From Sycobia sp. Sy_11 (lineage: Eukaryota > Arthropoda > Insecta > Hymenoptera > Epichrysomallidae): a stretch of 64,000 nt of DNA. The notes under the pieces are model-generated. The model made no database searches and was not told the DNA's origin. It saw only the letters and a list, made by a program, of their open reading frames with translations. Shown piece by piece: positions 55,201 to 64,000 of this stretch. How positions within the stretch are numbered: the first letter of the stretch is position 1; each line of letters opens with the position of its first letter. The position numbers and the translations under genes are program-made. Location of the stretch: assembly GCA_018907035.1 (NCBI GenBank), contig JACCIC010000003.1, forward strand, positions 8,571,001-8,635,000, written 5' to 3'.

Positions 55201-55559
55201 TTGTCTTCGTCCAGCTTCTGTCTTTCCTCCTCCTCCCCCTCCACCTCGGCGACTTCTCGACGGCGCGCGAGAGCGCGCGTGTCCTCCTATAAAAGAAGAG
55301 GCTCTACCCTTTGGCCAGGCGTGAGGAGCGGTGAAAATTAGGCGGCGGCGACAGAAGGCGAGGAGGAAGCGAACGATGCGCACTCGCGCGCGCTGCGATC
55401 GCTTTGGAGGGACGAGGGATTACTTCAAATTACCATTCGCGTCTGCGTGTGTACGAATAGCAGCTTTATTGGTTCGTCTGTGTCTGTTTCCGTATGTGTT
55501 GGTGTGTGTGTGTGTGTATGAGCGCGCGCCTACGCGTGTAGGAAGGAATTATGAATAGC

Positions 55560-55987
55560 AAGACAGAGACGTAGGGAACTCAAGTCAAGAGTTCTGTTTG
55601 TGTACAATCGGGCGATTCTTTTTTGCAGACATTAATATTTTGTGTGGAAACACTAGTATAATGATGCGTATACTGATAAATAATTATAAGTTACAATCTA
55701 ATATCTGTGATTTTAATATGTCTGTTCGAGTGTAGGATAGCACTGCTTATATGTGTGTTGTAGAGGCGCTAAAGACCTATCAGAAATACTATGCACGATT
55801 GGTCTTTTTAAGTTTTTTTTCCTCGTTCCAAAATGAAATCTGATTACAGCTATGAACTTTTTTCATTTAAAAATAAGTCATACTATACATTAAGAAATTA
55901 TCCAAATCAAATGGCTTTTAAAAAAAAATTCTAATTTATAATTCTAAAATCATCCCAGGTATTCTGTTCTTCATAATATTAGACTTC

Positions 55988-55989
<2 letters not shown>
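55560..55989. other. Unique AT-rich sequence, no gene seen
   Basis: No repeats or supported frames. Confidence 0.6.

Positions 55990-56040
<51 letters not shown>
55990..56040. repeat. (AT)n, 51 bp
   Basis: Uninterrupted AT run. Confidence 0.97.
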
Positions 56041-56047
<7 letters not shown>

Positions 56048-56216
56048 AACTGCATTAAATGATCGGAAATGCGTGGAGCTTTCTTTACTTGTCGAAAACC
56101 AGCGAAGTGGCTTTTATTGAATGTTCCCGTTTTGAACCCTGAATGCCTTCATAGACTCATCGCCGTTGCCGCAGGCTAACTATTCTTTCAATAAAAAGCG
56201 CATCGTCTCAGCATTT

Positions 56217-56217
56217 C

Positions 56218-56282
<65 letters not shown>

Positions 56283-56290
56283 GTCTCTCC
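56217..56290 (+). repeat. (CT)n, 74 bp, with GT interruptions
   Basis: A long CT tract that also serves as the pyrimidine tract of the acceptor at 56298. Confidence 0.95.
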
Positions 56291-56298
56291 TCTTTCAG

Positions 56299-56377
56299 AC
56301 TCGTGATATCCAAGGATAACACGAATAACGGCGCACCGCTTGAATGTAAATTAAAAATATGTTCATCATATATGTGT
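56299..56377 (+). other. Candidate exon after a very strong pyrimidine tract
   Basis: The CT-rich tract at 56217-56290 ends in cctctttcag at 56289-56298, an excellent 3' splice consensus. Entering after one base, a frame of 26 codons is open (LVISKDNTNNGAPLECKLK...) up to a donor-like tgt|gtaggt at 56378. The first half is GC-richer than its surroundings. The strong acceptor may simply be a by-product of the microsatellite. The peptide is not recognised. Confidence 0.18.
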
Positions 56378-56398
56378 GTAGGTTTATCTGCTTGTAAA

Positions 56399-56400
<2 letters not shown>

Positions 56401-56431
<31 letters not shown>
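56401..56431. repeat. (AT)n, 31 bp
   Basis: Uninterrupted AT run. Confidence 0.95.
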
Positions 56432-56434
<3 letters not shown>

Positions 56435-56520
56435 GAATTTACCGTATTGCAATTGAAATTAAATTTCGGCTCCGCTTAAACAGTGACTATTCGTACTCTC
56501 AGGCTCTTGTTATAATTGAG

Positions 56521-56525
<5 letters not shown>

Positions 56526-56570
<45 letters not shown>
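56526..56570. repeat. (AT)n, 45 bp
   Basis: Uninterrupted AT run. Confidence 0.96.
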
Positions 56571-56572
<2 letters not shown>

Positions 56573-56739
56573 GAGAATAAAAAATGTTTGATGACTTAGC
56601 GGAGGGCAAATGCGAGAATCATTGAAATATTATTTTAAAGAAGAACAGGCCATGAACCACCGTCTGTACGCATGTATAATGTATATGCCTAAAACTGTTA
56701 ATTTCAATTATACGATTATACGATTATACAGTAAATTTC

Positions 56740-56742
<3 letters not shown>

Positions 56743-56783
<41 letters not shown>
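56743..56783. repeat. (AT)n, 41 bp
   Basis: Preceded by two copies of ATTATACG. Confidence 0.96.
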
Positions 56784-56785
<2 letters not shown>

Positions 56786-56857
56786 TTTTATTTTATCTCA
56801 CCCGCAGCGCGCTATTCCGATAAAACCGAACACACTCGATCCTACCCGCCCGACGAG

Positions 56858-56885
<28 letters not shown>
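56858..56885 (+). repeat. (CT)14
   Basis: Uninterrupted CT run. Confidence 0.94.
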
Positions 56886-56888
<3 letters not shown>

Positions 56889-57394
56889 GTTTTATCAACT
56901 ATATTATACCTTTCTCTCCCTTGCCAGTGAAGGTTAATTAGAGAAAGTGCGAAATTTATTGGCACATAATATAGATACGATGAAATTCTCGAACCCTTAA
57001 TAATATACTGATAATTTACCCAGGGGGGGTGTCAGAAGGGTACGGGGAGGAGGATCGCAAAAAAAAGCACATCCACATCTTGGAGACTCCGCGCAACGTG
57101 AATTCGCGTCCGAGGCGCAACGCTCCTGCGCGTAATAATATTTGCACGATTAATAATACAGCGCGGCCACCGCGGAGGATTAGCGCTCCGCGTTATTAAA
57201 CTCGTGGGATACTTGTCCGGGCGCTCGTGTGTTACGTGTGTGTGTTAACCTATACATACAAAGAATCCGCGTCGCTTTTATCGACACCAATGCAAACATT
57301 CCCCGATAATCAAACACCAGTCATAAACGCACATGTGTGTGCGGTCTTCCCTCGCTCTCCCTTTTCTCTCGCTCTCTCGCACATACATTACACA

Positions 57395-57397
<3 letters not shown>
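56886..57397. other. Unique sequence, no gene seen
   Basis: A seven-G run near 57025 and CG-rich sequence at 57095-57220; no exon. Confidence 0.5.

Positions 57398-57437
<40 letters not shown>
57398..57437. repeat. (AT)20
   Basis: Flanked by CACACAC and ACACC. Confidence 0.95.
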
Positions 57438-57440
<3 letters not shown>

Positions 57441-57590
57441 CTCACCACCCGATCGAATTCGCCGCAGGCTCATGCGGACGAGCGAAAGTTGCCAATTCCC
57501 GCTGTTGCGGCTGCTGCCGCCGCCACCGCACGCGATGATGTGATACCCGCGCGGCAGGGCTAATGATAACGAACGTTTAACCGATCTATC

Positions 57591-57593
<3 letters not shown>

Positions 57594-57649
<56 letters not shown>
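57594..57649. repeat. (AT)28, 56 bp
   Basis: Uninterrupted TA run. Confidence 0.97.
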
Positions 57650-57652
<3 letters not shown>

Positions 57653-57944
57653 ACATACGAACTCTCCCCGAGGCTCAATTATAAACAAATCCGCCGATAC
57701 GGCGATTCCACGCGGGAGGCAGGAAGGGGATAAAGCTGGAGTCTATTGCGCCACTGCCGCCCCCCTGCGGACCGGCTTAATTAACTGCCCGCGCACGTAT
57801 GGGTGTCTTGATGAAGCGGCACCTGCACTCGCAGATGCCGGTCCGATTACGCTGCCGTGCATAGACGAAAGAGAAAGAGATATTCGTAATTGAATATCGT
57901 TAGCGATAACTATATGCACACACACATATATATACAGATATATG

Positions 57945-57981
57945 CGCGCGCACGCGCGCGCGTGTGTCTGTGTGTGTGTGT
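57945..57981. repeat. (CG)n(TG)n alternating tract
   Basis: GCGCGCGCACGCGCGCGCGTG followed by TG steps; Z-DNA-type composition. Confidence 0.9.
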
Positions 57982-58391
57982 AGTTATAAGCCATTTGGAT
58001 GATCGTTTTGTCTGTAATTTGTTGCAATTATAGATATATACGTATAGCTCTGGATTAGATATAACTAGTGTGGTTCGTGAAAGTATTATGAAGATTTATA
58101 GAATTTCGATTAATGAATTTTTACACGAATGGATACTGCTGATTCAGTTGAACTTTCTACCGGTTGGAACCGTTTATACATATTTCGTGATTAACATTAA
58201 CGTGTAGGTATACATTTTTTGTCTCTAGAATTCTACTGAATTTCACATAGACTTCGCTGTTTTTGCCGCAATTTTTTTGCACGATAAGATAGAGTCTATA
58301 TATAACGGGAGATCTGTTAAAGTTTTACCAAGAAGCCCATATAGTTGATAAAACTAAAGAGAGAGCGGAAATGGGCAAAAATGGGTGTGTA

Positions 58392-58397
<6 letters not shown>
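57982..58397. other. Unique AT-rich sequence, no gene seen
   Basis: No repeat or supported frame. Confidence 0.6.

Positions 58398-58442
<45 letters not shown>
58398..58442. repeat. (AT)n, 45 bp
   Basis: AT run followed by ctatatacatgtatgt. Confidence 0.95.
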
Positions 58443-58444
<2 letters not shown>

Positions 58445-59397
58445 ATATACATGTATGTATACACATAATGAGTATTAAACTGAGAAGAATGTGTTTCGGT
58501 TATATTATACATTTATAACGCTCTCATGCTCTTTGATATTTTGCTCCCGCTGCATCAGTAGTTACTTCAGCGATGAGTCAGCCGCTCGGCAGCTACGGAC
58601 ACCGTTGCAACCATTCGGATTCCGATATTCTTATGCATATATATCAGCGATTTACAAAAAAAAAGAGAATAAAAACGTCAATATTGCGGTTTCTGTATTA
58701 TGCGAAAAAAGATTTGCGACTTTTAATGCTTGCGAAAACGAACATTCGAGTACTTCAGTTTTCTTTCTTAATCAGCTGAGAACAAGAGAGTCCAATTCAT
58801 GGATTAGACAACCTGATTCAAGAGAAAGTCAGGGGCAACGAGGACCATGACACGTTTCCCCCAAAAACAATACAGGTCAGCGGCTGATCGGACACAAAGC
58901 GATAAGAAAAGAATGACTCTTGTTTTTTTTAGTCACTTGGATCGATTATTATTCCATAACTAATCACCGTTCATTTTCTATTTCAAAGTACTTATCGTAT
59001 AATGTAACTCATTAATAATTTGTTTTTTAATTTGTATTTTCGCACTATAAGAAGCCTGTTTCACGAAAGTTTTTATAATTGATAAAACTTTTCTTAGTAT
59101 AATTATGTAACCTTGAAACATACATAAAACTTTTATAAATCTGAAATTTTCATCGTTAGCATGAACGCGGCATAGATCTTTCATTTGTACATAACTTGCA
59201 CTTCGATTGCACGCGAACTTCAGTGTCCCGAGCTGTTATTGTAAATCGTCGCGCAATATAAAATCCCATAAAGTCAACGCTAAAAATCGGCGTAGTATAC
59301 AACGGCGCGTAGAGAAGGTGGAAGAAACTACTCTCGTATAATCAATTTCTCAGTCACAGTACCTTACCTACTCCCCACACCCCTCCCTCCTCTCTCA

Positions 59398-59402
<5 letters not shown>
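58443..59402. other. Unique sequence, no gene seen
   Basis: A 119-codon frame at 58491-58850 has mixed composition without a domain, and an overlapping frame competes with it. Neither is supported. The rest is AT-rich. Confidence 0.45.

Positions 59403-59433
<31 letters not shown>
59403..59433 (+). repeat. (CT)n, 31 bp
   Basis: Uninterrupted CT run. Confidence 0.94.
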
Positions 59434-59439
<6 letters not shown>

Positions 59440-59600
59440 GTCCAGCTCTCGCATAGCCGGCAGCCAAATATCTCTCGCTGTCTCTCGCGCGCGCGCTCGC
59501 GGAGAAAAATAAAGGAAGCGGAAACCCGGTGAGAACCGCAGCGAGACTCTTTTCTGACTCTCTCTCTCTCTTCTGTCTTTCTCTCTACCTCTTCCATCAA

Positions 59601-59604
<4 letters not shown>

Positions 59605-59651
<47 letters not shown>

Positions 59652-59657
59652 TCTCTG
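59605..59657 (+). repeat. (CT)n, about 50 bp
   Basis: CT run with one AC step, inside a longer pyrimidine-rich region. Confidence 0.95.
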
Positions 59658-59814
59658 TCTTGCTGTCTCGTATATATCCGGACCGCGCGGATAGAGCTGC
59701 TGCGTGTATGGGCGGAGCGCACCCGCGCGCGTCAAAACAAATAGCCCGAGACGTTTCAATCTCGGGCAAGTACCTAATAACGGCCGCGGTGCGCGAAGCG
59801 AAAGACAAAGAGAA

Positions 59815-59817
<3 letters not shown>

Positions 59818-59855
<38 letters not shown>
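59818..59855 (+). repeat. (GA)n, 38 bp
   Basis: GA run 160 bases from a CT run of similar length, so the two could pair as an inverted repeat. Confidence 0.95.
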
Positions 59856-59859
<4 letters not shown>

Positions 59860-60009
59860 AGTAAAGAAAGAGAGCGCACGCTGTCTTCTCTACTGCACGA
59901 CTCCTCCTCTTGGTTCTGTTTCTTTCTCATCGCTCTCACGCCCCCCCGCCCCAGTCCACACTTCTGTCAGTCCCACTATCTTTTTCGCTCGCAAGTATTA
60001 CGAGAGTTT

Positions 60010-60017
<8 letters not shown>

Positions 60018-60053
<36 letters not shown>
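60018..60053. repeat. (AT)18
   Basis: Uninterrupted TA run. Confidence 0.95.
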
Positions 60054-60057
<4 letters not shown>

Positions 60058-60419
60058 CTTTTGCGAATGCCTGCCGCGTGTGCTCGCAATTTTGGACGAT
60101 AGCGTGGGCGTCGTGTCGGGGGAGCTTTTTCCCGTCGTCCGTAGTCTCGTCCGTTCGGCGACGGTGTTCGTTCGATGTGCCCGAGGGGCGCTGCATTTTC
60201 GGCAATGCCGAGGGGGCGGGACCGGGCGGAGGGGTTGTGATACTCCTATTTCCAGGCAACGGCGAACCTGGCGAATGAGACGAGAAAAGCGCTCGGCCGC
60301 GGCCCCGGGCTCGAATAGTAGCGAAGCGCGTATGCCCGTGTTTATTTATCGTTCGTTGTGTGGGCACTTGGCCGTGCGGGGACTGTAAAATAAGGTAGAG
60401 ATTTGCTTCCCGTGAACGC

Positions 60420-60455
60420 TTCAAAAGCAGAAGTTGAAGAATTCAAAAGCAGAAG
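60420..60455 (+). repeat. 22-bp tandem duplication
   Basis: TTCAAAAGCAGAAG occurs at 60420 and again at 60442, a period of 22 bases, indicating a recent local duplication. Confidence 0.8.
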
Positions 60456-61980
60456 AATCCGCGCACACTTCGTACAAATTGATCACCAGCAATCGATCTC
60501 GAGCTCGTTCGCCTTTCTAGCGATCTGTGCGCGGGGCGATTACTCCCCCTCGAGATAACGGGCCGGCCTGTATTTGCAGGCTTTCGGTTCAACTCCCCGC
60601 CCCCTTCCCATGAGCACCCAATGATCTAACGTTCGTTCGTGATCGCCGTGCTTTTATAATGACGAATATTTACCCCCCTCGACCGCACGCGCGCGTACAA
60701 ACGTGGACACGCGTTACGAAAGCGCGATAAATTAATTTATCGGCAATCGGAACATTAACGGGGAGTTATTCGTAAATTATAGCGCTTTATGAGCATCAAG
60801 AGTATCGATGATAAAAATTTTAGTATAGTTTTATCGGGGAGGAAGAAAAAAGCGAATAAGCAAACGGAACGTCGCTACCTATAAATCGAGGTTCTTTAGA
60901 CCGTTATTGCGCAACGATAAACTACATCGCCATCGTAATTTCGACGATCGGCTCTATATACCTATGCATTAAATATCTGTGCCCGCGTGTATAAATGACG
61001 ATCTTGGTGCTTTTCACGAGTTTAAGAACGAGCCCTCGATGCCGATGCAATCGACATTGGTTTGCTCTCAGCTCGACGACAACCTATTGTATAAATCGTT
61101 TCCGTGTAAATTTTGCTTATGATATGACCCGATATGACTCCCCCAGCTCCCCTCGAATTCCCTCGATTGCGTATCACCTCGATTATTCCGTCGCGTTATA
61201 CACGCGCGTACAGACGTAATTAAGCCAAATAGTCGTGGCAATTATTGTGCCATTTGCATTGGTCACGGATAGCACAATGGAATCTGCATACCGTAACAGA
61301 TGAATAAGGCTACGATCTCGGCCGTAATGTGCCAACAACAAAAAAAAAAAAAAATGAACGCGCACAGCATCGTGTCGGTCTCGTCAACCATTAACGAAGT
61401 TCATCTTACGATATAAAAAGCGCATTTTCCAACCTCTCTTCGTGCTCCTGGCGTTATATTTCGATTTTGCAATGGCCGCGACGATCCCGTACAAACAGAG
61501 TCGAAGCCACGCAATTTTCATGCGATTTCGATCGAACGGCATCGTCTCGCTGCCTGCGAGTAGCAAGCGAGCGCGGGCGTAATCTTCCTGTTTTGGCTGC
61601 ATTTTCCATCTCCCTTTTTCCCTCTTTCCTCCCCCCTCACGCTGACTAGACTCGCATTTCCATCCCATGGAAGATTTCGTTTCCGCCGCGTCCAACGAAG
61701 ATCGCGCAATCGCAGGAGTAACTCCGGTGTACGGCAACTCCACCCCCGCCTCCATCGACTTTTTCCATCTTATCGCTCCAGACGTGCCTGGGAACTGTAA
61801 AATGTCGCGACGACCGCAATAAATTGCTTATAGATTTACGGCCGATGCTCTCTCTTTCTCGCTCTCGCTCTCACTCTTCGCTTTAATTAAATCACTTCGG
61901 ACAATGTGCGCAGAGATTTCGCTTAAGCTACGCGAGTCGTTTTGCTCCCTTTATCGTGCAGAAGTTTTAATTGAGAAATC

Positions 61981-61984
<4 letters not shown>
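60456..61984. other. 1.5 kb of unique sequence, no gene seen
   Basis: Contains the CGATAAATTAATTTATCG palindrome, poly-A near 61340 and short CT steps near 61850. Frames on both strands overlap and lack splice support. Confidence 0.5.
60725..60742. other. 18-bp perfect palindrome CGATAAATTAATTTATCG
   Basis: The sequence is its own reverse complement and contains TTAATT-type homeodomain core sequence. No protein is known to act here; the symmetry is seen directly. Confidence 0.6.

Positions 61985-62018
<34 letters not shown>
61985..62018. repeat. (AT)17
   Basis: Last long AT run in the window. Confidence 0.95.
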
Positions 62019-62022
<4 letters not shown>

Positions 62023-62950
62023 TTTCAAATAATTTTATTCTAGTTTGCGAACGCGCGATTCATCGGGACACACAGCGCGAGCGATGATTCGGCGCGATAA
62101 GAGAGCACAATATAAACTCGTCTATTATGCGCGCTTGCGCGTGTCCGAATGCGATCCGAATATTTGGGAGCGCGATGGTAACGGGCGTCGCCTCCCCTCC
62201 CCTCACGCCGCGCCCACGGTACCGTGGACATTCGTCGTGGAATTGTTCGAGTTCCATTATATAGAAATTATTATCGCCGCAAAGCGTATATAGTCGCGCG
62301 CACGGGCAGAGCACGCAGGCGCAACACGTACGCATGCCAGAGACGTACTTTCGGCTTATCAGCCGTACGGCAAATTCTAAAATTCCAGCGCGGTCTTTCG
62401 GCGTTACCATTATATATATTTATATACATACCAGCTCTCGGCACCAACTCCATACGTACGCAGCTCGTAAGAGCCTGGCTTCCTTTTTCCAGTGACAATG
62501 CGCGCGTGCATGTATATGCATACGCGCACTTTTACGTAGCGGGCGCCCCGAGGTTTTATCAGCTTGGAATTCTTATTCTTCCTGTATAAGCAATTGGCTT
62601 TTTTTTCTTCCTCTTGTTTGTCTATATATATATATATCAACACCCTCGGGTCTTTAAACACCACGTCTTCGTCGCCGCGCGGAATTTCACTCGCAGTCGC
62701 ACAATATAAACTATTATTATTGACGCGAGGCGTACGGTGACCAAAACGAAATTGAGACGTTCCCGAGACGTCGACGGAAAGCGGAAGGCTCGCGGGCGGG
62801 TTTGGCGACAAAAGCAAAGCCTCTCCGTCCCTGTTTTTATCCCACGCAACGACGTCCGCCCGTGCGCGCGGACTCCTTTCGCCCTCACACGTCCGCGAAA
62901 CCTCCTGCTCCCTTGCCTCTTTCTCCATGTCCCTCTTCCTCTCCCGCTCC

Positions 62951-62959
<9 letters not shown>
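62019..62959. other. Unique sequence, no gene seen
   Basis: CG-rich patches at 62045-62240 and 62760-62900; a short TA run near 62626. No supported exon. Confidence 0.5.

Positions 62960-62982
<23 letters not shown>
62960..62982 (+). repeat. (CT)n, 23 bp
   Basis: CT run inside a CT-rich stretch from about 62920. Confidence 0.92.
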
Positions 62983-63239
62983 CCTTTTCTACCTTTCTCT
63001 CGTTCCGCGTATGCCGCGAGGTGCTTGCTTCGGTTGTCGGCCTCGTAAAACGAACGTTTATTATCGCTACGCCACGCCACCGCGATAAGGGCGAGGAGGG
63101 AGAAAGGAAGGGAGAGAGTGAGAGAAGGGCAGACCGAGTTACCAGTCTGCGAAAAGCGGAAACGAGAATGAAAGAAAAAGCAGGAGGCAGAGCGGGAAAA
63201 AGAGTCGTTTTCCGCTCTTGGAAGTCAGAGAGCGCGCAT

Positions 63240-63254
63240 TTTTTTTTTTTTTTT
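63240..63254 (+). repeat. T15 run
   Basis: Poly-T followed by gttacctgaa. Confidence 0.9.
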
Positions 63255-63391
63255 GTTACCTGAATTCTTTAAATGAACCGTGCGCTCTCGAAGAACGGTG
63301 GAGGGATACTGATATAAGAGGAGGAGACGATGGAGAGAAGCGATCGGTGTTAATGGACTGATACGACGGGTTCCTTATTTTTTCGGATGTA

Positions 63392-63393
<2 letters not shown>

Positions 63394-63435
<42 letters not shown>
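63394..63435. repeat. (CA)21
   Basis: Long uninterrupted CA run. Confidence 0.96.
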
Positions 63436-63437
<2 letters not shown>

Positions 63438-64000
63438 ATATCCATAACCGTTACCGATATAGAAGATAGTAAAGTGCGACGTTTAGATATTATTTATCGT
63501 TTTATGGGAATGTTTCGAGAGTATATTATGTAAAAGCTTTTTCATTTACAAAAATACATTTTAAATGTTGGCGCGAATCGTTCCGGCAATTTAAATAATG
63601 TACTGCCTCGATAAAGTCAATAATCGTTGTTCATATAATTGTATATACATATATACATGTATACAGTAGCGTACCTTGTCGCCTCCAAGCTCGCGACTCT
63701 CGTAGGTGTGTAGAGCTTGGAACGACCTAAAATTAACTTTTTTCTTCATAAAAATATACAAGAATTGGGAATGATTCAAGATTTTCAATTTGAAATAAAT
63801 AGTAGGCATTGAATTATGCTTAACAATTTATTGATTATGGTACTAATAGCTGTCACATAAAAGTTAGATATACGATACTTTGGACTTTTTTTTAACGTTT
63901 CTTAAGATGAAATAATCTCGTCATATATTTTTTTCTGCGACAGCGTCGCGCGTTGAATTAGTACTGGGTTAGAAAAATTTTCTCCAACTTGCCTGACGAC
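63436..64000. other. Unique AT-rich sequence, no gene seen
   Basis: Nothing supported to the window edge. Confidence 0.6.

Noticed and set aside
59660..60388. 242-codon plus-strand open frame, the longest in the window
   Set aside because: It reads through a GA repeat (RERERE) and an AT repeat (YIYIYI) with GC-rich sequence after them. No domain and no splice or start support; the length comes from repeats and CpG-rich DNA lacking stops.
60580..60605. ggttcaactcc, a match to a tRNA B box
   Set aside because: No pairing T-stem, no A box at the right distance and no cloverleaf fold.
61643..61665. tgactagactcg, sharing a seed with the insect miR-279 family
   Set aside because: Only the first ten or so bases match and no precursor hairpin surrounds it.
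63240..63275. gttacctgaa, a minus-strand CAG|GTAAC junction
   Set aside because: No pyrimidine tract precedes it on the minus strand, so it does not resemble a recursive site.
1..64000. Transposable elements, CRISPR arrays, rRNA
   Set aside because: No transposase or reverse-transcriptase motifs, no paired terminal repeats with target duplications, no regularly spaced repeats and no rRNA-like sequence were seen by eye; a library search could still find old fragments.

Overview
This window looks like non-coding DNA from an insect nuclear genome. I infer this from three things. Dinucleotide microsatellites are extremely dense: more than fifty (AT)n loci, many (CT)n/(GA)n and (GT)n/(CA)n loci, and scattered runs of 8-11 G or C. 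CpG shows no obvious depletion, with many CGCG patches. There are no bacterial-style operons, ribosome binding sites or compact genes. A hymenopteran such as an ant is my best guess, but nothing here is diagnostic of a species. I found no tRNA, rRNA, CRISPR array, intact transposon or recognisable conserved protein domain. Most long open frames are translations of microsatellites (YIYI, SLSL, RERE, VCVC) and are not genes.

Layout. 1-10.4 kb: many (AT)n, (CT)n and (CA)n loci separated by plain AT-rich sequence. 10.4-16.5 kb: few AT loci, some CT tracts, G runs, and a CpG-rich patch at 14.88-15.04 kb. 16.5-21.3 kb: dense AT loci, plus a repeat-free block at 18.93-20.15 kb with several complex open frames on both strands. 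21.3-26.2 kb: poor in AT loci, with a strong hairpin at 22.53 kb. 26.2-32 kb: very dense microsatellites, an orphan 138-codon open frame at 28.93 kb and a 30-base T run inside an inverted repeat. 32-45 kb: mixed, with a CpG-rich patch at 40.0-40.5 kb and a perfect 54-bp palindrome at 44.69 kb. 45-53 kb: longer plain stretches, a textbook recursive-splice-like site at 48.98 kb, and a short aspartic-protease-like remnant at 52.8 kb. 53.4-58.4 kb: the densest AT block. 58.4-64 kb: mostly plain sequence with CT/GA tracts.

Interpretation. The best single reading is the interior of a very long intron, or an intergenic region, of an insect gene. The clearest functional hint is the juxtaposed acceptor and donor (CAG|GTAAG) at 48977/48978. 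It has a pyrimidine tract, a branch-point-like CTCAT and a second good donor 71 bases downstream. This is the architecture of a recursive splice site in a long plus-strand intron. A weaker site of the same kind lies at 17042/17043. No set of exons could be joined into a gene model, so I describe no gene network. All exon and open-frame entries are low-confidence candidates for testing with RNA-seq and comparative alignment.
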